Assembly (NCBI GenBank): GCA_022539475.1
Contig: VCMS01000087.1
Span: 111,172-175,171 of the forward strand
Source: Gracilaria domingensis
Taxonomy: Eukaryota; Rhodophyta; Florideophyceae; Gracilariales; Gracilariaceae
Length of the DNA stretch: 64,000 bases
Direction: 5' to 3'
The notes below the pieces were generated by a model. It was not told where the DNA came from and searched no databases. It saw only the letters and a list, made by a program, of their open reading frames with translations. A program made the translations under genes and the position numbers. Each line of letters begins with the position of its first letter. Position 1 is the first letter of the stretch. Below are positions 20,219 to 28,695 of this stretch, one piece after another.

Positions 20219-21628
20219 TTATTGACACTTCCGATGAACAAAAGAGGATCCGTTTTCGTCGTACTCAGACTTCGAGAACCACATTTTCTGAAACTCAGAG
20301 AATGTTGCCAGGATACTTCCACCAGTCCATGCGCAGTACTTGCGCTCATGGCTGCCTGTTGCAGCAAGCACGCGAACCTTATGATAAGTTTCTAACAGGC
20401 CAAAGCTCAGTCTCTCATACAAACCACCCATATCTGAAGTACCACCTGTCAGACAAACTCCGGCATACATGTCCCGATGTATAGCCTCCGGACACTTCTT
20501 AATAGCATCGACGACCAACCCGTGCAGTCCATGTGATTCGTCAGATTTCGCACTCGTTGCGTCCGGTCTTGATCCGTTCAGGTATTGATCAACATACGAG
20601 AGTCGTGCATCCGTGTTGGTTTCCATGATAACGTGCGGTAACCGTGCGAAAATGGTCTGTTCTGCTACTGAAAACCTTTCCGCGTTCATTTCAATGGTGT
20701 TCCCGTCGGGCAGCTCATATGTTCCATGTATGACAGGAAGCGACTTAAGATCTACAGAAGGGTTTTCGTGGACGACACACAGATTCGCTTTCACTTCCTC
20801 CAGTAACTGAATTCTGGAGAACTCCATGAACGAAGCAGTAGTTTTCGGAAAAGATAGTTCTTTAATCTCTGACTGTCGCACAAGATTATCTTCGTCGACA
20901 CCGTCTACCCGCGTGATAGTTCTTTTGTAGGACCAGATTGGGCGGAGCTTGGGATTTGCGCCCTGCAGCAGAGAGTCAAGCATAGCATTCAATGTGCGAC
21001 CACCAATGGCCGTTCGAATTGCTTTTCCTTTAAGCACTGCACCGTCTTCCACAGGAACTGCACTTGTACCAGAATGACCTATGTCCAAAACAAGTCCTGT
21101 CGTTTTACCATTCGCATAAGCGGAAAGCACTGCTGCGCGTGCGAGATAAAGGGCAGGAACTTCAAACTTCTCAAAGATAAGCTCGACTATTCTTTCGCGC
21201 GATTTTCGTCCGTTATGGTTGGGCTCAGCACAGAGCAAGGCGTTTTCGCGAGTAGGGGCGTGGAGTTCATTGCACAGGGTATGCGATAAAAGAGTTTCGA
21301 AGAGGTTCCAGTTCTCAATCAAACCGTCCGACCCAAAGGGACTCACGATTTCAACATTGTCCTTGCGAATGTTGACTGCATTATGGCCAGCTCGTGCTGG
21401 TTTATACTTTCGCTGATTTGGTTGTTCGTCCGCTGGCTCGGACTCGTACTCGCAAGCTAGAGCTGATGGGACGAGGACGTGCGGAAGATCCTCACCGGCG
21501 GTGCCCGCCTTGACAGTATGAGAGCCGGCATCAACGACTATGCTGGGAACCGTTCCTTCCACCTGATACATTGGAATGCTGATGAACTTTCGAGCCGGGG
21601 GTTGTGGCTGGGTTTGGGTCTGTTCCAA
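20219..21628 (-). CDS. ARP4: Nuclear actin-related protein, ARP4/BAF53 type
   Basis: A 469-residue actin-fold protein. Residues about 28-50 read SIVVDAGSHTVKAGTAGED, the phosphate-1 loop in the ARP4 form; VLDIGHSGTSAVPV is phosphate-2; VCLTGGTSDMGG is the adenosine motif; and the C-terminus WTGGSILATFSEFQKMWFSK followed by EYDENGSSFVHRKC matches BAF53/ARP4 much better than conventional actin. ARP4 is a shared subunit of chromatin remodelling and acetyltransferase complexes (INO80, SWR1, NuA4, BAF). Insertions relative to actin (around residues 62-90 and 330-355) are also typical of ARP4. Single exon; the start is the first ATG and fits family length. Confidence 0.9.
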   Translation of the reverse strand: MEQTQTQPQPPARKFISIPMYQVEGTVPSIVVDAGSHTVKAGTAGEDLPHVLVPSALACEYESEPADEQPNQRKYKPARAGHNAVNIRKDNVEIVSPFGSDGLIENWNLFETLLSHTLCNELHAPTRENALLCAEPNHNGRKSRERIVELIFEKFEVPALYLARAAVLSAYANGKTTGLVLDIGHSGTSAVPVEDGAVLKGKAIRTAIGGRTLNAMLDSLLQGANPKLRPIWSYKRTITRVDGVDEDNLVRQSEIKELSFPKTTASFMEFSRIQLLEEVKANLCVVHENPSVDLKSLPVIHGTYELPDGNTIEMNAERFSVAEQTIFARLPHVIMETNTDARLSYVDQYLNGSRPDATSAKSDESHGLHGLVVDAIKKCPEAIHRDMYAGVCLTGGTSDMGGLYERLSFGLLETYHKVRVLAATGSHERKYCAWTGGSILATFSEFQKMWFSKSEYDENGSSFVHRKCQ

Positions 21629-22012
21629 GTGGATAGAATGAGTCCTGTAATAACCGAAATGCTTGATCCGGTGCCGGGGAGCATCCCAGACAAAGTTCTC
21701 GCAGGGTATGGCATCGAGTTGTGATACACTACCCTTGTAGAATCATTTGGATTGGTTTTGTCGCATTTTTGATACTTTCCAGTCCTTTTCGGTACTTGTT
21801 TTTCCCAATTTTGGAGCGACTACCCCGGCACTTTGGGATGCGCACCATGTCGCTGAGCGCACATGCAATGCGTAGAGCTTCAAGAACTATCTCAAAGAGC
21901 ATAGACATGTTCATATCAAGCACGGTGAAGAAGTTGTGACCAAGGGTAAAACGATATCGTAGCTCATTCTTTCTCTGATACCGACGTTCTGATCTCTCTA
22001 CCACAGAGCAAA
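21629..22012. other. Divergent promoter region between ARP4 and uL22m
   Basis: 384 bases between two divergent start codons; contains only short meaningless frames. The last 60 bases are probably the uL22m leader. Confidence 0.45.
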
Positions 22013-22729
22013 ATGCTTGCCGCTCGAGCGAGTTCTCGTATATGCGCATCGCTTCGTCGGCTGTTGCACTCTTCTACGCCGAAACCATGCGCTCCTGAAT
22101 TCTTAGAAATGGTTGACGAACGCCCTGACCTGAAACCAACGCTTTCGAAGCGAGAATGGCCCCTGGATCTGCGCGGGATGGAGATCCGAACGGCCAAGGC
22201 TCGCCGATTAGGTATCAATACTTCTCCACAAAAGCTAAACCTCGTTGCGAAACTAGTCCGCAATCTGCGCATTGAAGAGGCTCGTCGCCAGCTCGCTGGC
22301 TGCAAGAAGAAGACCGCTCCTTATGTTGCTGCAACCATCCACGCAGCCGTTAAGAACGCGAAGGCGTTCAACTTGCGTGAAGATCGTCTTGTCGTTGAAG
22401 AAGCGTTTGTCGGAAAGGGCCGATACCTACCTCGCATCCGTCCTTGGCACGGAAAAGGTCGATGGGGACTTGAACATAAGAAGTATGCCCACCTTACTAT
22501 CAAACTGCGGGAGCTTGACGAGGAGCTTTGGGAGAACAGAGTGATGTCAAAATACTTTCATCTCAGAAGAGGGAATGGTCGTCCGGATGATGAAAACCAT
22601 CCCATACATTCGAGCACGAAAGTGAGTTGGGTCAGCGATCTAGATGACAGCTTCCGAAAAACAAGAGAGAGAATTGAAGGTTTAAAAGAACTTGTAAAGA
22701 TCGGCGAAGAAAATGTTCATTCGGCTTAG
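22013..22729 (+). CDS. Mitochondrial ribosomal protein uL22m
   Basis: A 238-residue protein. The first ~25 residues (MLAARASSRICASLRRLLHSS) are Arg/Ser-rich without acids, a mitochondrial presequence. Residues about 60-165 are the uL22 fold: RTAKARRLGINTSPQKLNLV, LVRNLRIEEARRQL, AATIHAAVKNAKAFN, then VEEAFVGKGRYLPRIRPWHG with the tip of the extended beta-hairpin that lines the exit tunnel. The roughly 60-residue C-terminal extension is charged, common in mitochondrial members. A plastid location is less likely because red algal plastids usually encode rpl22 themselves. Divergent from ARP4. Confidence 0.88.
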   Translation: MLAARASSRICASLRRLLHSSTPKPCAPEFLEMVDERPDLKPTLSKREWPLDLRGMEIRTAKARRLGINTSPQKLNLVAKLVRNLRIEEARRQLAGCKKKTAPYVAATIHAAVKNAKAFNLREDRLVVEEAFVGKGRYLPRIRPWHGKGRWGLEHKKYAHLTIKLRELDEELWENRVMSKYFHLRRGNGRPDDENHPIHSSTKVSWVSDLDDSFRKTRERIEGLKELVKIGEENVHSA

Positions 22730-24434
22730 AGTTGAACACAAGGGTGTTCATGTTTGTGAGTTAGCATGGTTTTAGGAACGAACATTTGTGCATAAGCAAG
22801 TCGAGGTGTCAGGTGCAGGCAGCTCGGGGCATTAATCCTTGGCCCGTAGAGGGGTTTCTGCAACGTACTGCTCCCCCATCTCGTGACTTGAATGCTCAGG
22901 TCTGGGAATCAAGATGGTAAAACGGCTTGTACGAGTCTGTCTACATTACGGAAGGCTTTGTCTTCACAACTTCAGGGTGCTCCTCTCAAGGAAGCATCCG
23001 CGATAAGGAGAACACTGTTGTGAATTATCCCTGATTGGGGCTTTGTGTTTTTCTCACTAAAGACTGCAGGTTAAACTTGAAGTTACAAGACATTATGCAG
23101 TGTCCCGGTGTGTGACGCTCAGGGTTGTCAAGAACTACATATTTTGCAAAAGGGGCGGACCGTCCTCACGTGGAGATAAAGTGAGTAGTTTGAAGCGTCA
23201 CCACGTACTATGAGTACGTGACTGATTCCTCGAATAGCATCTCAAAGATCATAATTTCTATCCGTTTTCTGAGAGACTAACTTTGAGTCTCAGTTTGCGC
23301 ATATATGCGACATATATATGCAGGTCGGTGTTTTGGGTGATAATGTCGTTGAGTAAATGCTTTCCTTCTTTTATCTTCCTTCTTCTTTAACGCACACATC
23401 TACTTTTCTTTCTCTGGGTCGAAGCGAAACCCACAGAAACTTTGTTTTGAAAGTAAACACTCTTGTAGAACTTAAGTAATTGCAGTATACGTTTACTAGG
23501 GGCGTATTTCTAACTACTTTTTCTTCGCTTTTCAGGGTCACTGGCGGAAAGTACTGAACAAGACTTGTTCAACAAGTAGTCATCAGCAACGACTGGTGAA
23601 GAGGGTTGTTTGTTACAGGTACTTGGGTCAGATTTCAAGTACCAGAGAGAAATGACGACGACAGAAATGACTACATTTAACACGTGTAAAATCAACACAA
23701 CGTCGTCTCTCATCTCTTTGTATACGTCTTTCTTTGGTCTCGGTGCATCCGTCTGCGGTACCCAGCACCGCCGCAAAGCGGTGTTGTTCACGCGAAGGGT
23801 ACGCTACTTGCGTTTTTGGTCCAACATGCTTGTCTACCCACAATCACTCTCCTCGTAAAGAGTGTACTTCGCTAAAATGGTTTGCATAATAAGCTTCGGG
23901 GAGTTCGCTTCGTGAAGAAAGGGCGTGCTGACCCTATCTCAGCTCGCACCCGAATTTGATTAGCGGGCCCATTAACATTAACAGCGTTAAACATATTGCT
24001 CATCGAACTTAGCGACGAGAACGGTGGAGAGGTCAAACATTTTTAGCGTTCGAACGTGGATTAGAAGGCTACCACAGGAATGTACTTTGAGCATGGAATC
24101 TGCGTCACGGCACATTTTCCATATTTGGGCTCGTTGCGTTATTGTAGTGTTGCAGTCGTCACTAAGACTGACAAAATTTGGGAAGCATACTGGAGTTGGC
24201 TTGTCGATAACAATTTCTCGGTTGTAACGCTCGAATTGCTTGAGCGGAAACCACCTGCGCTCTCGCTATCTTCCGTGTGCACCTAGCCGTGATGGCTGCA
24301 TAGGAGAAAGAACAGTGAAGCCTTTCCACAGCTTCTGCGAACTATCCGTTTCGAAATCATTTCTTGGATGTGATACATAAGACGCTCTTCCAACTTGCTG
24401 CTCGGTCATCGACGTTTATCCTTTCTGTTCAATA
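22730..24434. other. Intergenic, 1.7 kb, small inverted repeats
   Basis: Contains an inverted repeat CACGTACT-ATG-AGTACGTG at about 23,203-23,221 and AT-alternating GCATATATGC sequences near 23,300. A minus-strand frame at 23,510-23,791 encodes 93 residues with one hydrophobic helix (VVLILHVLNVVISVVVISLW) and might be a small membrane protein or an exon, but I cannot confirm it. A plus-strand frame at 24,080-24,286 is unassigned. Confidence 0.35.
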
Positions 24435-25847
24435 ATGGGCAAGATCAACTTTCGCCATCATCATGTGCTGGTCACGCTTCCTATGCTCTTTTTTATCATT
24501 AGACTGTCGCCTTTGCTGCATCATCGAATCCCGGCATACTCATTCGGATATGAACGCATTACGGTCGACTCAATGGCCGCGCAAAACCCAAATTCTGCTG
24601 TTTATCGGAACCGAATGAAACGGCTGCTGAGGATCGTCATCAACGAGTATACAGATTGGCACAAAGAACAGCTAGAGCTCTCGATGAACAATATCACACA
24701 CGCTCAATCAATTCCAAAACTTGTCTACAGAAGTATGGACATTAACTATGGTCTCGGTGACGTCATCCGGGGTTTGATACACTGCTATTTGTGTGCGGTA
24801 GTATCGAAACGGCTTTTTCTTCTTAACTTAACCGACCCCTTCCCCCTCGCTACAGTCCTCGACAATCCACCAGGTTACAACTTTACGTATAACCCGGTGA
24901 TTTTCGGACCCAGGGGTGGTGAAAGCATAAACCAACCCGTAAGGTTTACTAGACCTGTGTATTTTGATGAACTTGATCTAGTTCTCAGCAACACAACAAT
25001 GTTGGTCGACCAAACCCAAAATGTTCTTGATTGGGATTTGTTCCTGGAGATCCCCCGACTCTATCCTGAATTGGACCTGTCAGTGAAGCTTGCTTCTGTT
25101 TCGGATTTCAAGCCCAGTCGTGAAGAAGTCGTTCCGTTTATTCTAAAGGCTTTGTTTCACCCGTCCGCCGAATATCGTAAACTCATGTCCGTCCCGGTTG
25201 ATTACCACAATTTGTGGTCGCCGAAGAGGTTTTTCCGAACAGACGATGATGCCTTACGTCGTATCTCCACAAATCGACGATACGTTTCAATACATGCTCG
25301 TATTGGTTATGGATTGCATGAGAAGACCCCACGTTTTAACCTAGAGTCGCGAAATATAACCTTCAAAGACGTAGCCTGCTGCCTGGCACAAATGGCGACG
25401 GAGATAGCGAATGATCGCAGACTGCCTATCCCTCACCAGTTTTTCATCTCCACTGATACGGACGACTTCAGAACCATCCTCAAGCGCGAGATTTTGCGTA
25501 TAGACCCTACTGCGAGGGTGTTCCACACGCGTTGGCACTCGGTTCATTTGAAGGGTGTCGGGGGAATCTTTACACCAAGCAAGCTGAGAAATTATATGAA
25601 TACGTACATGGACGTATACTTGTTATCCAGGGGAGACTCTATGTTATTCATTCGTTCCGGATTTGCTCATGTGGCCTTGTGGATGGGGGCAATGACAAGG
25701 TTTGTTGGAATTCAGCTGGACTACTGTCTTCGTGTGATGAACGGAAGTGCTAGCCTCAGAGAATCGATGCATGATGCTGTCGTAGATAGAGCAGGATTCT
25801 ATACAAACAGATATCACAGTATCCTGAACAGGGAAAAAAATGCATAG
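24435..25847 (+). CDS. Fucosyltransferase-like Golgi enzyme
   Basis: A 470-residue type II membrane protein with an anchor at about residues 10-28. The lumenal part resembles the GT37/GT11/GT23 fucosyltransferase superfamily: YGLGDVIRGLIHCYLCAVVS (the glycine-rich GLGN-like motif), YVSIHARIGYG (the HxRxG donor-binding motif I), FFISTDTDDF (the STDxxx motif), and a C-terminal YMDVYLLSRGDSMLF followed by SGFAHVALWMG, matching the conserved D-x-x-x-L-S-x-x-x-x-x-x-S-x-F block. Several N-glycosylation sequons occur. A role in building cell-wall or glycoprotein glycans is likely; acceptor unknown. Single exon, first ATG after a pyrimidine-rich leader. Confidence 0.8.
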   Translation: MGKINFRHHHVLVTLPMLFFIIRLSPLLHHRIPAYSFGYERITVDSMAAQNPNSAVYRNRMKRLLRIVINEYTDWHKEQLELSMNNITHAQSIPKLVYRSMDINYGLGDVIRGLIHCYLCAVVSKRLFLLNLTDPFPLATVLDNPPGYNFTYNPVIFGPRGGESINQPVRFTRPVYFDELDLVLSNTTMLVDQTQNVLDWDLFLEIPRLYPELDLSVKLASVSDFKPSREEVVPFILKALFHPSAEYRKLMSVPVDYHNLWSPKRFFRTDDDALRRISTNRRYVSIHARIGYGLHEKTPRFNLESRNITFKDVACCLAQMATEIANDRRLPIPHQFFISTDTDDFRTILKREILRIDPTARVFHTRWHSVHLKGVGGIFTPSKLRNYMNTYMDVYLLSRGDSMLFIRSGFAHVALWMGAMTRFVGIQLDYCLRVMNGSASLRESMHDAVVDRAGFYTNRYHSILNREKNA

Positions 25848-26316
25848 CGCTTGCCGTGTGGTTTAGCGTTACTCCGTCTCATGCGATCCTTGTCTTCGGA
25901 AACGTAACCGCTTTCTACACTGGTTGTCGCGACAAACGCGTCTTTCCCCTTTGAATACCAAGTTTGCCATCTGATGCAGAACTACGACATTGTCCACAAT
26001 CTAACGTCATCACTGCATCAGACCCGTTCAACGTTAACGAGCTTGTTCCGATATGGGCATGCATGTAACTGAGCTTTCCTAAAGAAGGTACTGTACTCTC
26101 CGTATACGTATTGTGGGCGTATATATGCGTTTGCTGGAAAGTTCGTGTCTTGTGCCAGGTTCCCATAGAAGCATCTAAATACGGCCTGTTCAGGCCAGGG
26201 CATCGACAACCGTGTGTCCACAATGACGCCTGTGGTCTGTACAGAGCAGAGTACTATATTCTCTTCATTCATCTTAGAATGAAAATACATATGGCGGGGT
26301 TTAGTCGCGGCCTATT
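25848..26316. other. Convergent intergenic region
   Basis: About 470 bases between two stop codons; 3' UTRs. Nothing else recognised. Confidence 0.5.
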
Positions 26317-28305
26317 TTACAAAGTAGGAGCCACTGCCTCGGCACCGACATCAACAGCCTCAAATCCCACTCCTCGCTCAGCTGCCAATCGAATACGCGC
26401 CAAAGCAGTATCTACCGCCAACACGCCCACGTCACCAGCCTGTCTGGAGCGAATACTTAGAGAGCCAGCGTTAACTTCTTTCTCGCCAACAATAGCCATT
26501 AAAGGAATTCGTTCCTGTTCCCCATTGCGAATCATCTTACCAAGTCGCTCACCAGAACAGTCCACCTCAACTCGCAGCCCATTGCCCTTCGCCCGCAGCG
26601 CGACATCTTCACAAAACTTTCGTGACGCATCTGTCACGGGTAACAGTCTGAGCTGTACAGGTGCAAGCCACAACGGAAACTCACCCGCATATGATTCAAC
26701 TAGGATGCCGAAGAAGCGCTCTACAGAACCAAAAATGGCGCGGTGAACCATAATAGGGCGCTTTCGCTCTCCGTCTTTGTCAACATACTCAAGATCAAAC
26801 CTTTGAGGCAAATTGAAATCGCATTGCACAGTGGAGCACTGCCACAGTCTGCCAATAGCATCGCGGATCTTGACGTCAATCTTTGGACCATAGAATGCTC
26901 CGCCACCTTCATCGACAGAGTAGTGCCATCCCTTAGTCGTCAACGCCTCCTTCAAAGCATTTGTAGCCTTTTCCCAAATATCAGTCGAACCTACGCTCTT
27001 CGCAGGGCGCGTAGAAAGCATGATCTCATATTGCGTGAATCCAAAGCGACCCAAAATGCTCTCAGTAAGATCAAGCACTCGCGTTATCTCCCCTGCAAGC
27101 TGTCCCGGCAAACAAAAGATATGTGCATCATCCTGAGTAAAACCGCGAACTCGCATGAGACCATGTAGCGTACCACTTCTTTCATAGCGGTAAACAGTGC
27201 CCAACTCCGCCCAGCGCAGAGGTAACTCGCGATAACTTCTGAGACCATTCTTGAATACCAGACAGTGAAAAGGGCAGTTCATCGGCTTGAGCTGGTACTG
27301 CTCGTTCTCTACATCCATTTGATCAAACATACTCTCCTGATAAAAATCAAAATGCCCCGAAGTCTTCCACAGGTCCACATTCGCCACATGCGGCGTGTAC
27401 AAGAGTTCGTAGCCGTCTTGCATATGACGGTTCTTCCAGAAGTCCTCAATAATGGCACGCACGCGGCTGCCTTTAGGATGCCAGAACACCAAACCGCCGC
27501 CAGCGGCATCCTGGATGGTGAAGAGGTCCAGCTTTGCGCCCAGCACGCGGTGATCACGTCGCTTTGCCTCTTCTTTGAGACGCAAGTACTCGGCAAGTTG
27601 CTCCGGGGTCTCCCAGGCTGTGCCGTAAATGCGCTGCAACATGGCATTGTTCTCATCACCGCGCCAGTACGCGCCAGCGACAGTCTCCAACGCAACAGCC
27701 TTGGGGTTGAGCTCGCCGGTGGATTGCACATGCGGGCCGGCACATAGGTCCCACCACTTTTCGCCAATATGATACACGGTAATGGGGTCTGAGATATCGT
27801 CGAGAATCTGCAGCTTGTACGGCTCGTTAATGAGCTCAATTCTAGATCGCGCCTCTTCGCGACTGAGTTGCTCGCGGCGCAGCGGAAGGTTCTGTCGGAT
27901 GATCTTATCCATCTCCTTCTTGATTCGCTTCAAATCACGATCTGAAAACGGCACGTCATGGTCAAAGTCATAATAAAAGCCGTTCTGAATGCACGGTCCA
28001 ATGGTGACCTGCGCGGCGGGGAACAGTCTCTGCACAGCCATGGCCAGCACATGCGCTGCGGTATGTCTCAGCTGGAACAGGTGCGAGCTGCTTTCGTACG
28101 TAGGCAGCGGCTTCGGCGGCGCCGTCTCCTCCTGCGAAGGCGCGACGGGCGGCGACGACGACGACACGGACACGGACGCTATGGGCCGGGCGCGGCGCGC
28201 CACGCGCAACGACGCGGGGGTCACGGCGGCTGCCAGCCGCGTGCGCAACGCATGCAGCGACGCGCGCGCGGGCAGCGGCGCCACGAACAGCAGTCGCGCA
28301 GCCAT
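26317..28305 (-). CDS. Organellar-type threonyl-tRNA synthetase lacking TGS
   Basis: A 662-residue class II synthetase. Residues 1-70 are an Arg/Ala/Ser-rich transit peptide. The protein then enters directly at the second editing domain (RHTAAHVLAMAVQRLFP, with the zinc-type His pair, later DLCAGPHV), without the N-terminal TGS domain of bacterial ThrRS. The catalytic core has NCPFHCLVFKN (zinc Cys), motif 2 YRYERSGTLHGLMRVRGF followed by DDAHIF (zinc His), FYGPKIDVKI, and motif 3 VHRAIFGSVERFFGILVE. The C-terminal ~110 residues form the anticodon-binding domain. It charges tRNA-Thr, probably in plastid and/or mitochondrion. It diverges from the RelA/SpoT homologue across a short GC-rich region. 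Confidence 0.93.
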   Translation of the reverse strand: MAARLLFVAPLPARASLHALRTRLAAAVTPASLRVARRARPIASVSVSSSSPPVAPSQEETAPPKPLPTYESSSHLFQLRHTAAHVLAMAVQRLFPAAQVTIGPCIQNGFYYDFDHDVPFSDRDLKRIKKEMDKIIRQNLPLRREQLSREEARSRIELINEPYKLQILDDISDPITVYHIGEKWWDLCAGPHVQSTGELNPKAVALETVAGAYWRGDENNAMLQRIYGTAWETPEQLAEYLRLKEEAKRRDHRVLGAKLDLFTIQDAAGGGLVFWHPKGSRVRAIIEDFWKNRHMQDGYELLYTPHVANVDLWKTSGHFDFYQESMFDQMDVENEQYQLKPMNCPFHCLVFKNGLRSYRELPLRWAELGTVYRYERSGTLHGLMRVRGFTQDDAHIFCLPGQLAGEITRVLDLTESILGRFGFTQYEIMLSTRPAKSVGSTDIWEKATNALKEALTTKGWHYSVDEGGGAFYGPKIDVKIRDAIGRLWQCSTVQCDFNLPQRFDLEYVDKDGERKRPIMVHRAIFGSVERFFGILVESYAGEFPLWLAPVQLRLLPVTDASRKFCEDVALRAKGNGLRVEVDCSGERLGKMIRNGEQERIPLMAIVGEKEVNAGSLSIRSRQAGDVGVLAVDTALARIRLAAERGVGFEAVDVGAEAVAPTL

Positions 28306-28695
28306 TGCGATTGCGAGCGGCGCGTCCTCTGCGGCAGCTGCCGGGCGCTTCCGAGCGCGAACCGCAACCTTTTCTCACGGAGTCGTGGCAATCCGAGCGA
28401 CCCGAGATCAGCGCCGCAGCACTGGCGCCACGTCGCCAACGCGCACTCGCACGCCCCGTGCCCAGCGTGCACACGCATGCCACGCATCCGGCGAGGACGC
28501 GTCGTGGGCGCATCGTGGCGCGCAATGCGATGACAAGACGCCGCGTCAGCAGTGCTGCCTCACAGCCGCATAGGGCATGCGGCGCAGCGCGGTAGCGACG
28601 CATCCCTCGCATGCGCGCAGTCGCGGCGACGCCAGCCATGCGAGACAGTCCGTCGCCGCCGCATCCGCCCGGTGCGCCATCCACTTCTCATCGCC
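28306..28695. promoter_or_regulatory. Bidirectional GC-rich promoter of ThrRS and RSH
   Basis: The 390 bases between the ThrRS start codon and the preferred RSH start codon must drive both genes. The sequence is GC-rich, without TATA. No specific element can be assigned. Sharing a promoter would couple organellar Thr-tRNA charging with the stringent-response enzyme. Confidence 0.5.

Noticed and set aside
23510-23791. Possible small membrane protein resembling Vma12/TMEM199
   Set aside because: One hydrophobic helix only, no diagnostic motif, and no splice-supported extension.
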